A stretch of DNA of 64,000 nucleotides from Liopterus haemorrhoidalis (lineage: Eukaryota; Arthropoda; Insecta; Coleoptera; Dytiscidae), in assembly GCA_963971575.1 (NCBI GenBank), contig OZ020617.1, positions 25,054,740 through 25,118,739 of the forward strand. Direction: 5' to 3'. Of the stretch, positions 34,716 to 46,257 are shown in pieces. The position numbers and the translations under genes are program-made. Position 1 is the first letter of the stretch; each line of letters begins with the position of its first letter. The notes below the pieces were generated by a model that was not told the origin of the DNA, searched no databases, and saw only the letters and a list, made by a program, of their open reading frames with translations.

Positions 34716-35905
34716 TCTGTCACTATTCTTTATTTATTTACTATTGATAAAGGATTTTGAACCCAGCTTTATTTTGATTACTAATATTTAAGTATTTATA
34801 TAAATGTATTTATTTGAGATAATTCTTTTTTACTTAACGATAACAGCTTACTTCCAAGTATCGTTGGTGTAAAGTAGCTCAATATTTCATCAAATATCTT
34901 TCGCAAAAAATGTGGTAATTAAGCGTTAAAGATTTATATTTACCAAGTAAATTTAACGCTTAATTTATTGGTTAATTTACCAGGTAAATAATCGACTTTA
35001 TAAGACGAAAGTGAAAGTTTCCAACAATTATTGAAGCGTGTTTATTAGTATAAAATAATTTTAAATTATGAAATTAACGGGAGCATTTATAAAATTTTAC
35101 AAATTATTAAATTTCGAGTAAATATTGAGTTTTCCGCATATTTAGTCATTCATTTTTAGGTCTCTTGAATTGAATGGTTTTATAATATTTTTTTACTAAA
35201 GCCGCATTCAGAGCTCTTAAATCAATAGCTTATACATTGTAGGTTGTACTCTGTTTACTGTCACTAGAAGTTTGTCATATGGTAAGACGCGAAACCGTTC
35301 AGACTTCTAAATTTAATACGTTGTTCGTTGTGGATTGTGGATAATTTTCTAAACTTATAGCTAGTGAGATGATTTAATGAGACAGACATATAAACACATT
35401 GGCTATCGCAGTCTATCAGTGACACCGTAGTTATCGTATGCCTTTACATAACCTAACATAATGTCATCATTAACAAATCTTGCTCAAAATTACAAAGACG
35501 GACAGTAAATATGATCAATTTAGGTAATTAGGTTAGGTTTAGTTAGATAAAATCTAAAACAACAAAATTATAAAAACGATAACACATAGAAAACATTTTA
35601 CGAAGCTATGTAGTTGGTTTAAAGACACACAGATGTCGGACTATTCGTAACACATTAATACATTTTAACTTGCTGTGAACGGTACGTACAACGTTAAAAC
35701 AATGCATAGAAACATAATTTACAGCGTATCAAAGAACAGTCTACAACTTGTTAATTTAAAGAGCTCTGAATGTCGCTTAAGATCTGATAACTCTGATACT
35801 TTACATATGAGTGCAGTATAATCAGTAGCTTACTTTTACTTTAACTTGAATTTATATTATTTCTTTTGTCTGTTTAGAATCTCTCTAACAGTTTCTTTTG
35901 ACTTT
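34716..35905. other. Unrecognised stretch
   Basis: AT-rich. A local imperfect hairpin (cgttaaagatttatatttac / aagtaaatttaacg) occurs at 34923-34962. No coding was seen. Confidence 0.45.
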
Positions 35906-35910
35906 ATTAA

Positions 35911-36015
35911 AGCCGGTCGCTTTCGTGAAGTGGTCAGTGCGTCTGATTCTTAACCAGGGGGGGGGGGGGGAGTGGGAGGTCAGGTTCGAATTCCGGCGGT
36001 GGCACAGATATAAGA
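35911..36015 (+). mobile_element. tRNA(Lys)-like SINE head
   Basis: It reads gccggtcgctttcgtgaagt, ggtcagtgcgtctgattctt, aaccagg, a 13-base G run, then ggtcaggttcgaattccggc. A-box (agtggtcagtgcg), anticodon-like loop ttcttaa (CTT) and B-box (ggttcgaattcc) lie in tRNA order, with an extra G-rich insert between them. It differs in sequence from the SINE at 29.9 kb. Confidence 0.65.
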
Positions 36016-36079
36016 AGAAAATCCAAGAATGAAGATTTCCAAGTACTGTATTTTAACACATTGTCATGTCTCACATAGT

Positions 36080-36275
36080 AATTGAGAAATATGAGATTAC
36101 AATGTATACGCTTGGTGAAAAGGAGGAAAGGCAACAGAATGTTAAACAATATTTGGGAAAGAAAATTGAGAAAAAAGATCAAGCGAGAATTGGTCTATAA
36201 TGTACCAGAAAATACCTGCACTTAATAGGTCAAAATCGAGGACTTATGTGGATGAGGCTAAAAGTTAAGTAGACT
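36080..36275 (+). pseudogene. Degenerate LINE C-terminal fragment
   Basis: The frame gives RLVKRRKGNRMLNNIWERKL, then KKIKRELVYNVPEN and, in another frame, RSKSRTYVDEAKS. This resembles the end of RTE-like LINEs (GH-x-x-RM-x-x-x-R, then R-x-W-K-x-Y-V). It is the weakest of the five similar fragments in the window. Confidence 0.4.
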
Positions 36276-36279
36276 AACC

Positions 36280-37710
36280 TTTAAGACGAGAGAGAGAGAG
36301 CACTCAATTTTATTAAGCGACAAATATATTAGCTACATTCATAATTTTATTATTGTTACATTTTTCCTAAATTTCTATTAATAAAATCTTGTTATGAGGC
36401 TGGTAGAATTTTTAAGTTATATTTGCTTTGCAGACCTACGACATTCTGCTTGATATCGACTGTTGGGAAGCACTGATTTTCAACGAATACTACTACTAAC
36501 TGTTTTATATTGAATTTGATTTCCAATGAATGCGGTACAACAATTAACCAGGAGTTAGGTTCGACACCCGTCCTGCTAATCGCCCCCATGCATACACACA
36601 GCACAATAGATGGGACTATAAAAATATACCCCTAGCTTAACTTGAGTTAACCCTTTCATTACAACGCTCATATCCTCCATATAAACATGGTCTAGACAAA
36701 ATTGACGTTAAAAGTATATGTATTTTTACGGCACTGAATTAGTGTATGGCAAATACATGGCAAAAAAACTCACGCCGAGCATTGTAGTGTAAGCTGTTAT
36801 TAGTTAATAAGAATTATTATTTTTTATTGTTCTGTAATAAGTATACTTAAAAGGTTATGATATTCGTAAATGTATTGTGGTTTTAAAATTAATGGTCACA
36901 GTTTCTGCTCAACAGTGTTTTTAATTCATTGTTGGTAATGGCTATTGATATACCTATAAAATACTCTGTATAAAATGCCAAGGGTAATGTACGAGTAAAA
37001 AAGTAAGGGTAATTCTAAAAAGAAAAGCTAATAAATAATATGAGGCGCACAACTACATTACATTTACGTAACTCTGATTTTTGTCATACTGTTATATAAA
37101 TTTTGGAGAGCCGTGGATTTGAGTTAGTTTCTCCTTCTTAAAACCTTCTTTATTCAATCTATTCTGCCACCAGCGTCATCCAAGATTTATTTCAAAGGAA
37201 TAGTTTCTTCTATTTCGAATTTTTGCTTGTTTCTGCATGCCTGTTCTGCATTTCTTTTCTTCCTCTGTTCTACAGTACAGTTTCTACAATTCTACAATTC
37301 TTTATTCTTCTACAAGTCTTTAAATGCATTATTAAAGACAATTTTGAGCCCCATATAAAAATTGAAAGTTAGTATGGATTTCTTGAAAATGATACTACAT
37401 ATTTCGCCATTTTATGCAACCACAAATTACTGAATTGCATATTACAATAGATTTTCTGAGAGAAATGAAAGTGATTGCCCGCCAAATTTTCTGCACATAG
37501 CCGTGTGAGATTTCTTTTTATGGGAGTACGTAAAGAGCAAGGAGCAAGTAGCTAAAGGAGATTATTCGAACATTTAAATGGTAGCATATAAATTAATTGT
37601 TTTAAGAAGTCTAGAAATGTGCGAAAATATCATATATAATATGGTTGAGAGAGCGCGGTATGCATCGTGGCTAGAAGTGACTTTTTGGACGATGGTAGAT
37701 TCCATACATA
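36280..37710. other. Unrecognised stretch
   Basis: There is a short GA run at 36289-36301. Otherwise it is AT-rich with no coding or element ends. Confidence 0.45.
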
Positions 37711-37711
37711 A

Positions 37712-37840
37712 TCGTACATATATAATTAGCTAGCTTCCGTGTGTTTGTGATTTTGTAACACTGTGACGTCATTTTTCCTAAGGTTCTCGTGATTGGCTAA
37801 CTGGGAAACAAGGTGTTCCCAGTTTGACTTGATTGACAGG
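37712..37840 (+). repeat. Helitron-like segment related to 38912-39191
   Basis: It contains acatatataattagctagc, then gtaacactgtgacgtcattt and gttctcgtgattggctaact, matching 38918-39000 (ataattagcaagtctctg; gtaacattatgacgtcaatt; gttctcgtgattggctaact). It leads directly into the 121-bp tandem array. It is probably the 5' part of the same Helitron family. Confidence 0.6.
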
Positions 37841-37841
37841 T

Positions 37842-38815
37842 ATTTTGCAAATTTATTCTCTAAGAATCTACGAATATAATAACATATAGAAATATGTAGG
37901 ATTTCGTAGACATAAACAAGAAACTCTAGATACTCCTATATCAGCGGTTCCCAAACTTATCTGACCGCGATCCGGTACGAGGTTTTAAAATTTTTCGCGA
38001 CCCACCTTATGAAAAAAAAAAAACATTTAGTTACAAAACAAATTTTATTTTAAAGCAGTAGCTTTATAGTAATAAAGGGTAATAAATAGTAATAAAGAGT
38101 ATAGTATAGTAATAAAGAATATAGTATAATAAATAAAGAGCACAAATACATACTTTTCTAGTGATTAACTGACGTAAAAAAAATATGTACAAAAAAGTCT
38201 TTTTTGTGTTTTTACAATTTTTTTCGCGACCCGGTAAAATTTTTCTGCGACCCGGTGCCGGGTCGCGACGCACACTTTGGGAAACGCTGTCCTATATCAT
38301 TTGACTGATATCAACAATATTTTGCAGATTTATTCTCTGTAGACACTTCTATATTCTTAGATCGATATGAAAAATATTTTTTTATTTATTATTTAAAAAT
38401 CTGCAGATAAAATAACCTGTAGAAATGTATAGGGTTTCGTGGGCATAAACAAGAAACCCTAGGGTACTCTTATATCCTTTGACCGATATGAACAGTATTT
38501 TTCAGATTTATTTTCTAAGAATCTACGAATATAATTACATACATAACTGCCTAGGGTTTCGTAGCCATCAACAAGAGACTGTAGATACTCCTGTTTCCTT
38601 TGACCGATATGAACAATATTTTGCAGATTCATTCTCTAAGAAACTGCGGATAAAATTTTATATATAAATGTTTTGGATTTCGTAGGCATAAACGAGAAAC
38701 TCTAGACTAGCCTATATCCTTTAACTGATATGAACAATATTTTGCAGATTTGTTCTCTAAGTATCTACGAATATAATTACATATAGAAATGTCTAGGGTT
38801 TCGTAGGCATAAATT
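37842..38815 (+). repeat. 121-bp minisatellite, about 5 units
   Basis: Units repeat the order tttgaccgatatgaacaata, ttttgcagatttattctcta, agaatctacgaatataatta, tgtctagggtttcgtaggca, taaacaagaaactctagata, ctcctatatc. Starts lie at about 38298, 38477, 38597 and 38718, plus a partial first unit interrupted at 37942 by a hAT MITE. Unit identity is high but imperfect. Tandem arrays inside Helitrons are common. This array is flanked by related Helitron segments on both sides. Confidence 0.85.
37942..38289 (+). mobile_element. hAT-type MITE, copy 1, exact 8-bp TSD
   Basis: The left end cagcggttcccaaact and inverted right end tttgggaaacgctg are typical of animal hAT MITEs. The flanks tcctatat (37934-37941 and 38290-38297) are identical. 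Subterminal blocks contain gacccggtgccgggtcgcga. It lies inside a unit of the 121-bp array. The second copy, inverted, is at 56123-56481. Open frames across it have no protein similarity. Confidence 0.93.
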
Positions 38816-38911
38816 AACGTCTCAAATTATTTTTAGTTTTAACAATATTAATGTAATGTACTAAGTAAAAATTAATCGTTTTCTCATCTTAAAAAGTTAA
38901 TGAAAAAATAA

Positions 38912-39191
38912 TCTAACTATATAATTAGCAAGTCTCTGTATGTAGTGTCGGTAACATTATGACGTCAATTTTTCTAAAGTTCTCGTGATTGGCTAACTGG
39001 GGACACCCTGTTTCTTGATTGGCTGACAGGTGACGCCCTCTCCCGTGATTAGCTAACTGGTGATATCCTGTCCTATGATTCACAGACTGGCGACGAAATT
39101 AGGATACGTTAAAAAAAAAAACCAAATACACATACAAACAATTGAAATTTTCATATTATAAATCCGTCATTGTTGACGGGTAATAACCTAG
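38912..39191 (+). mobile_element. Non-autonomous Helitron with 3' hairpin
   Basis: The 5' end tctaactatataattagca is preceded by A. The 3' end has a 6-bp-stem hairpin (ccgtcattgttgacgg, 39164-39179), then gtaataacCTAG ending at 39191, followed by T. The hairpin about 10 bases before CTAG is the Helitron hallmark. The interior has four imperfect units of about 32 bp built on tgattggctaactgg (38985-39090). It is non-coding. Confidence 0.75.
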
Positions 39192-39861
39192 TTGTCAATA
39201 AACGATATATGTATAGTAAGATATCCGCTATATTTAATTTTATTAAGATTCTATAAAAATACATCGTTTAGCTTTCTTTCACCCACCATCTCTTTTTATA
39301 CTACATTACTTAACTCTGTTTCTTTGTTTTGAATGAATGCCTTATTCCAGGCGGAAGCACTGTTGGATACTTAATTTGCGAATTACTCAGTCACAATTCC
39401 TTAGTTACTGAAACAATGGAATCATTGCAGTGCCAAGTTATCTTGTTTTCAAATTAACCCAGTTTCGTGAATTTATATATACCAATGGACATGAATGTGG
39501 GCTAGTTTGAAACTGGAGTGATGTGACACTATAACTGAGCTATGATTCCATTCAATTCATAATTGGTCGATTGTATATCTATATTGTCATATAATTTTTT
39601 CTTTAAAGTATAACAGTGTGAAAAATATTTAGTATTATCTTACATTATTAAAATATTTACTGATTATCGTTTGGTTATAGAAGCAATTTCGAGTCCTGGA
39701 GACCTACCAGAGGAGGAGTAAGGTTTCCGTTGATACCTGTTTCCTGCCTTCTCGATAGTATATTATACCAACGTTCATGCTGAAACGTTGAAAATGCTAA
39801 TCTGCGATTTCAAGTTTATACGTTATTTGACAGTACAATATGACTATAAAATCGACTAGAT
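39192..39861. other. Unrecognised stretch
   Basis: No coding or element ends were seen. Confidence 0.45.
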
Positions 39862-39960
39862 CAGTGCTTCTCAAACTATCTGACGTAGTGTACCGGTAGA
39901 TTTTATTTCTAACGTGTCACATACCGGTACCATGTTTGGTGAAATATTTACTTACGTATA
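39862..39960 (+). mobile_element. hAT-type end fragment
   Basis: The left end cagtgcttctcaaactatct and following gtagtgtaccgg resemble hAT MITE ends. No inverted partner was found in the next kilobase, so it is probably truncated. Confidence 0.45.
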
Positions 39961-41791
39961 TATGGACGAAAATGTTATAACGTTTTCCGTACAACTGCTA
40001 ATTTTTAATATTTTATAACGTAGTTATATGTTACTGTGGAATTGTGTAGAACTTCTTAATTACTCAAATTAATTTAGTAATGAATTTTCTAGTTATTTAC
40101 ACCATTTTTTTGGTGTTATCACAGGCTTTAGGTAAATCTCATATTTTAGTTTGACTTTAGGTACCATAATTTTTACAAATTTCTATAACCTTCTCTTTAC
40201 TTCATTAAAATTCTCGTTTTAGTCTTGTTGAGTTGTGATATTAGAGTCGGTACATGTCGAACGTGTTTTTCAGCCAGTTTAACTACGATACCTTGTTTTT
40301 TTTTCTTGGTACATTCGCCATATTCGAGCTCTAATAGAACACATATATCCTATTTGTGGTGCATATAGGTTTGAGTATCTATTTCAAGTTATTTCACTCC
40401 ATAAAATTTTAACTGACATCTCTGCCCAGTGCCCTCTACTAAATTTTAATCTATTTCACATTAAGACATTAAGTTGCTTGGTAGTTTTTTACCAAGTAAA
40501 CGTCATTAAAAAAAACTGTCTATAGCTTAATTTCTAAGCAAGCTAGTCCACCTAGTTATTCTTTCCATATTACAAACCTTAATATACTTATGATCTATAA
40601 TATAATTTACCTAACCAGCACTTATGGGACAACTTTATGGGACGCACGTCGATGCACATCCTGATTTCTTTACATCTTCCAATGGCCTATAAACACCTAA
40701 ACGTTTGGTTCTTATGACTCTCGTGACATTCTGATGTTGCACACTAACATTACCTAGTCATATTGTATTAATATTGTATAATAGAATAGGTAAATATTTA
40801 TATACTATTTTTATTATTTGGCGAATCGTTGTGTTTTTAGAATAAATACATTGTCCAAAACAAGCCATTAGTTTTATTTCATGGTAAATAGGATTGAACA
40901 TTCGTAATAATATTAATTTATATCGGCAAAATTAATATAAAAAAGTAAAAATTTGGAATATAATGAAAAATTTGGTTAAAAAAGTAAATATTTTAGTTAT
41001 TTTAAACTCAACTGAATCAAGACGTTTAATTTAAACGTCTTTTTTCTATAAATGATTTATAGAAATGATACTATTGTTTTTTGTTACTGGAAACTGTTTG
41101 CAGCGATACCATACATTAAATAGAATTGGCCTAGATTATTATAATTTGCTGTGGAAATATTTGTGTAGAATTTTTAATAACAATTAAAAATGCCTTGTAG
41201 TATCGACAAATGTTTTAAAAAATTCATGAAGTAAATTATAAATACTAAAACAACATTTAAATATTAGCATATAGAGTACCTATGACCGTAGAGACTGTTG
41301 CATTTTTTATTGAATACTGTTGTCACTGTACCGTTATCTACAGGCATTAAAACATTTATTTAAACAATAATATTTTCCAGTGAGTCACATATGTGCATAT
41401 ACCTATATATCTTCCATAACCTATATGAACTAGATCCTAATCTGAGGTGGGAGCTGGGTTTGGTCAGGGTGCGGTCGTAGCGACACCTGGGGGTGCCACA
41501 GCAGTTTAGTTCGGTTGGAACACATGTCTCAAAACGCCACATGTTAAGAAGTGTGCACAGCGTTGTTATATGGTGCTGAATGGAAAGATCATCTGTGCTT
41601 GATTTTTTTTTCTTCTGGGTTTTAATGTGCACATCCTGTTTTCGTTAATGAAAGAATGGGGGTTTTTTAGAATGGAAGTGATTTATAAATATTGTCAAGA
41701 GTTATTTTTATAGTATGCAACTAAGAAACATTATAAAAGTATTTTGTATTTTAACGGAAATAAAAATTAATCTTTAGTGCAGACTTTACAG
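39961..41791. other. Unrecognised stretch
   Basis: A short hairpin (agacgtttaatttaaacgtc) occurs at about 41021-41041. A GC-richer patch at 41440-41560 is unassigned. No exon was recognised. Confidence 0.4.
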
Positions 41792-41850
41792 CAGGAGTCG
41801 GCAACAGGTCCTCCTGCGGGATTCATGTAGCCTAGTGATTTCATTTAGCC
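41792..41850 (+). mobile_element. hAT-type end fragment
   Basis: The end caggagtcggcaacaggtcc looks like the start of a hAT element of the CAGGGGTCGGCAA kind. The partner end is not visible before the next hAT starts at 42207. The intervening sequence up to about 42165 probably belongs to it. Confidence 0.45.
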
Positions 41851-42377
41851 CGCTAATAAGAAAATACAGCGTCTATTTTTTTATCCAGCGTAAAGAAGCT
41901 CTTTAGACGAACCTAAGTTCGGCAAAATAGAAATTGCAAAAAAATATGGCCCGTTAAAAAATGTTATTACTGTATGAGCCCCACGACGTACAACAATCTG
42001 TAAAGGGCCCTGCTTTACCAAATTTATATTTTGCGAATTTAAGTAAAAGCTAATATCTTTTACTTGTTGTTCAATACTCAATTTACAGTGATAAATATAA
42101 TTAGAGACGTTCACTAAGATAATGGGATGAACAGGGCCGGTCCCATTGATGAATTGGCGAGGCAACCTCCTCAGACACCAAATTGTTAAATTATGTTTGT
42201 GAAAACTAGTCTTGCATCGAGAAGCAAATTGGCCGATTACCGATCAATTGGCCTTGCCTTATCGGCCTATACCGATTAATCGGTCGCCGATTGTTTATAA
42301 TGTTTATGGAATCTGCCGGCTAGCGGTACATTAATAGTACCTCTGTTTGTACGGTTGTATGATCTATTGCTATATAC

Positions 42378-42627
42378 CAGGGGTGGGCAAACTAAAGTCC
42401 GCGGGCCATTTGCTAAAAATGATAAATGAAATAAATAATACCTGTGCATGTTTTGGAACATGTGAACCAATGAGTAAACTCGTTTATTATATTACATGTG
42501 TACAAGCAAAATCATTTGTTTAAGGTATAAAAATGGACTTTGTACTTATTTAGTAGATTTAGATTTTTGTCACTTGTGACCCGCTAGAGAACTTATGTCT
42601 ATGTGGAGAAAAATTTGCCCACCTATT
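42378..42627 (+). mobile_element. hAT-type MITE nested in the 42.2-kb element
   Basis: The left end caggggtgggcaaactaaag and the right end tttgcccacctatt are complementary over the first 11 bases. This end type (CAGGGGTGGGCAAA) is widespread among animal hATs. The 8-mers outside do not match, so the exact ends or the TSD are eroded. A short piece of the same family is at 45488. Confidence 0.6.
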
Positions 42628-42962
42628 TACAGTGGAATCCGTTTATTATATTCACTTTGAGACTTTGAGACGCTTTTTGGTACACTAGAGTGTTATATGA
42701 TAATAGATATATACATATAAAAAATATTTTGGAGGATTGTGGTACAATTTAAAGATTATCTTTTAAAGGCGGCCCACGCCATATGATCTTTCGTTATATG
42801 ACCAAGATGTGATAAGAGAAAAAAAAATTTTCTTTTAGTACATTACTAAATAAACTTGTGTAATTTAAAAAGTTTATTTTTTTATAGATTTTTTACATGT
42901 TAAATCCATTGATTTTCAAATTTCTCTGTCACCCATGGTTTTCTTGCGCCAACATACGTGTC

Positions 42963-42986
42963 TAATAATAATAATAATAATAATAA
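42963..42986. repeat. (TAA)n microsatellite
   Basis: Eight uninterrupted units inside the hAT element. Confidence 0.9.
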
Positions 42987-43639
42987 AAATGCCAAAATGC
43001 AAATACCGATTAATCGGTTAAACGGCTGATATGGCCGACAGCCGATTATCTACCGATTAATCGGTGCAACCTTTGTGAAAATTATTTTTAATCCATGTTT
43101 CCAAATGTTGTTGTTGCGCAAAGAATTTTCCTTACTTTATTTATTATTGTGGCAGCTGACGTAACAACGTTTTCAAAACTGGAAATAATAAAAAATTATT
43201 TACAGAAAACTGGTTAGGTTCCACTGCTATAATTTGTATCGAAAATATTATTAATATAGTTTATTTTCAAGAATTAGGTCATTAAAATAAATCAAACAAT
43301 TGAAATGTTATTTTTAAATGTTCTATTACGCATATCTAAAAATGAAATGTTGAAATATTTAGTAAATTTAAGCAGAGATTTCATCTTCATCCACTACTTA
43401 GTTGAAAATAGGAATTAGTAATTTTTTCTATATTTAACCAAAATGCGTATATGTTGCTGGAACATCAACTAGCTGGCAGCGATATCAATAGCATTGTTTG
43501 TTTATAATATTTTTTATAATTTAGTTAGTTTAAGAACAAGAGCGGTTTTATGTATGGGCATATGAACAACCCCCACCCAAGAAAAAAGTTTATTTTTATA
43601 TATTTAAATCTTAAAATTTTTATTATTATTTAATAATAA

Positions 43640-43790
43640 TAATAACCCAGAGATCTGCTATCCAAAGATCTAACAAGTATTGGCATACAGGCGACATGGA
43701 AATATCTGACAATTAACAGACCAACATGGAAGAGTTATGTGTGAGGCTAAAAGTTAACCCGACTGACAGTGCCCAAAAAAGAAGGGTAAA
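43640..43790 (+). pseudogene. LINE 3' end fragment (RTE-like C-terminus)
   Basis: One frame reads RSAIQRSNKYWHTGDMEISD, then a stop, QTNMEELCVRLKVNPTDSAQ and KRR. It aligns base by base with the minus-strand fragments at 20.7 and 49.0 kb (gatctgctatccaaagatct). It carries one in-frame stop. Only the 3' end survives. Confidence 0.62.
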
Positions 43791-43799
43791 AATAATAAA

Positions 43800-45487
43800 A
43801 CATTTATTGTATGTAATTTCAAATATATAAAGATGTTAAAATACTGATTTCATTTTTAATTTAAATTCTAACAGTTTGTTTGTTTTTGTACGCTACGCTC
43901 AATTTGACTTCGCGCGATTGTTCAAACAGCAGCGCTCTTACTTATCGGGCATGCATTTATTATTTTCCAGACACTGCCAATATTTATAAGTAAACTTTCC
44001 TTGCGTCGCACCGTAACGGTTACCTAAGTTCTATATTCTCCGTAAGAATACATTGGGACACTGCCCGAAGCTCTGAAATCAGCTATACTATGGCACAACA
44101 AGTGTAGCATCTAACCGAGAACGACCCAGTTACTGGAATGCGAATAATTTCACAGTTTTTACATTTGTTTTGTTAGTTTAGATTGCTGTTATTGTGAGAG
44201 AATAATTAGTGAAAATCTGAATATGGATAACAGTGAAAATACAGTTTTACGTATCTTAGGTAATATGAGTAAAAAGAGAATAGTTAATCTAATTCAAATA
44301 TTAAATACTTATGTTAGTTGTACTATGTCAACTTAAAATTATTATAGGGTGTGGTGTATAATTAAAAAGTTTACTGTCCCTACCGGTTTTAATTTTAACC
44401 AAATTTCGACCACAAAATTGTTTAGTTAGTTGAAATTTTTAATGCACTATAATAAATATCACACGGTTGATCTGAACAATCTTGAATATGAATACAAAAC
44501 TGTGAAACTAGTGGGTTTTTGTATTTTTTTGATTTAAACTTTGATGTCCCTCCAGTTAAAATAAACGGGCTCTAAATTCATGGTTTTTGTATCATTTTAT
44601 ATTTTTTGTCTGTCTGGATCACACAATCTGTTCATAACTAAAAAAGCAACTTTTTCTCATGGCATATTTTACGAGCTACGAAAAGATAAATAAAATCATC
44701 CTCTTGATTGTCAGTAAGGCTTAAGATCAACAATACCGCTACTATTCCACATGAGAATGTAAAAAGTCCAGCTTTAATAGGGCTATGAATTGCATTTGAT
44801 AAACACAATAGCTGCATTGTCGATGTAAAAATGTACCCCAGCGTTTTCAACAAACCCTTTTCAAAGTTTGTTCGCCTGAAGTCTTTAACGTAAACATGGT
44901 CGAGACAGACAGTTTTGACAAGTAAAAATATTGACGCTGTTTAGCTGGCTTACGGATTCTATGCTTCTGTGTTTATTCGTTGCTAATGGGTACAGCTATA
45001 TTGTAAACAGGATATAATTTATTATTATTACAACTCGTTAATTATGGAATTTATGTACAGAATTTGATATAACTGTTTGTAAGAAAAATGCTTGATAAAT
45101 AAGGATGCAATTTGACTTCATTTGCATTTAGCACGTGACACTTAAAACTGCGAATTTCTAAAACTATCCGTCTTCATAATTTTTATCTATCTGCTTTCCA
45201 CAAGGGTTAATAACTAAGAATTAAGGAAGTTTTTGTTATTAAAAAGACAAATTATCCGGCTAATGTGCTTTTGAACATTTTTATGTTTTCTGTCAGACAA
45301 ATGAATGAAATCACTATTTACCATTTGGCCTTAGTATTAAAATATGTATCTATTATGCGAGCAACAAAAGAAAATGAATCCTATACTTATGCGTTCGTCG
45401 CAAAGATGGTGATTTTAAAATCTTGTTATTGCATAATTGGAAATCGGTTAAAATTTTGTACCAGCTTTTAAAAATTGCAATTTAAAT
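43800..45487. other. Unrecognised stretch
   Basis: Somewhat GC-richer at 43890-44160. No coding exon, element end or promoter could be supported. Confidence 0.4.
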
Positions 45488-45520
45488 CAGGGTTGCGCAA
45501 ACTAAGGTCCGCGTTTCTTC
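45488..45520 (+). mobile_element. hAT MITE end fragment
   Basis: cagggttgcgcaaactaagg parallels the left end at 42378 (caggggtgggcaaactaaag). No right end is present. Confidence 0.5.
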
Positions 45521-45711
45521 ACTAGTGGTGCTAAAATCCCACTGTACCATAACTCTAGTATGTATTTTTCTAGTAAGCAATTTAAAAAGATCATAAATCG
45601 TAACATATTTAACCTAACATATTTTGTAAACATATGTTAAAAATCAAAATGGCCGGTAATGGTAATTCCGTGCAGGATATTTTATAACGGTGATTCATAT
45701 ATTATCTACAT

Positions 45712-46195
45712 CAGCGGTTTCCAGACTTGGTTCAGTAACGACCCCCTTAGAAAAAATCCCATCTCTGCCCCCCCCCCCTTATTTAGGAAATTTATGAACA
45801 ATTTGTAAATAATTTCTTTATTTAAATAATAATCACAAAAGTAGCAAAAATATGTAATGTAAATAGTTTCTCTAATTCCTAAATATTTATTTTCACAACA
45901 TAAATCACGAAAATCATATAAAAATAAATTATATTAATATTAAATATGTAATACAAATTAAAAATGTAATAAAAATCAATTTTAATGTGAAGTTTGGGCT
46001 TGTTTCTTCGCACATAATTCGTTAAATCGCGGTTTATATGAAGAAAGAGCCACTCTTATTTCGTCTTCCACTATTAACCGTGCGCGATATTTTGTTTTAA
46101 TAACAGCTAATGTGGAAAATCCTGCGATCCGCGACCCCCTGGTGAATCTTGTACGACCCCCAAGGGGGTCGCGCCCCCCACTTTGGAAACCGCTG
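45712..46195 (+). mobile_element. hAT-type MITE, exact 8-bp TSD
   Basis: The left end cagcggtttccagactt and inverted right end ctttggaaaccgctg are near-perfect inverted repeats. The flanks atctacat (45704-45711 and 46196-46203) are identical. The right subterminal block is G/C-rich (acccccaagggggtcgcgcc). It is related to, but distinct from, the 350-bp MITEs at 37.9 and 56.1 kb. It is non-coding. Confidence 0.93.
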
Positions 46196-46257
46196 ATCTA
46201 CATAATATCAAAACAACTGTGTACTTTTTATGATACACAAAATTTTTGAGAAGGTTT

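Larger units (their letters stand above)
42207..43074 (+). mobile_element. hAT-type element with 8-bp TSD, host of a nested MITE
   Basis: The flanks are gtgaaaac (42199-42206) and gtgaaaat (43075-43082), one mismatch. The ends tagtcttgca and inverted tgcaaccttt are weakly matched. Both end regions are rich in an accgattaatcggt-type palindrome (near 42270, 43010 and 43050). There is no coding. A 250-bp hAT MITE sits inside. A fragment of the same family is at 11695. Confidence 0.65.

Noticed and set aside
38064..38273. Open frames in the hAT MITEs at 38.1 and 56.1 kb
   Set aside because: They are inside the terminal-repeat-bounded MITE and appear in both copies only because the copies are homologous. 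The sequences are low-complexity.
41021..41041. Hairpin followed by T-run as a bacterial-type terminator
   Set aside because: The window is clearly animal DNA. Such hairpins have no terminator role there.
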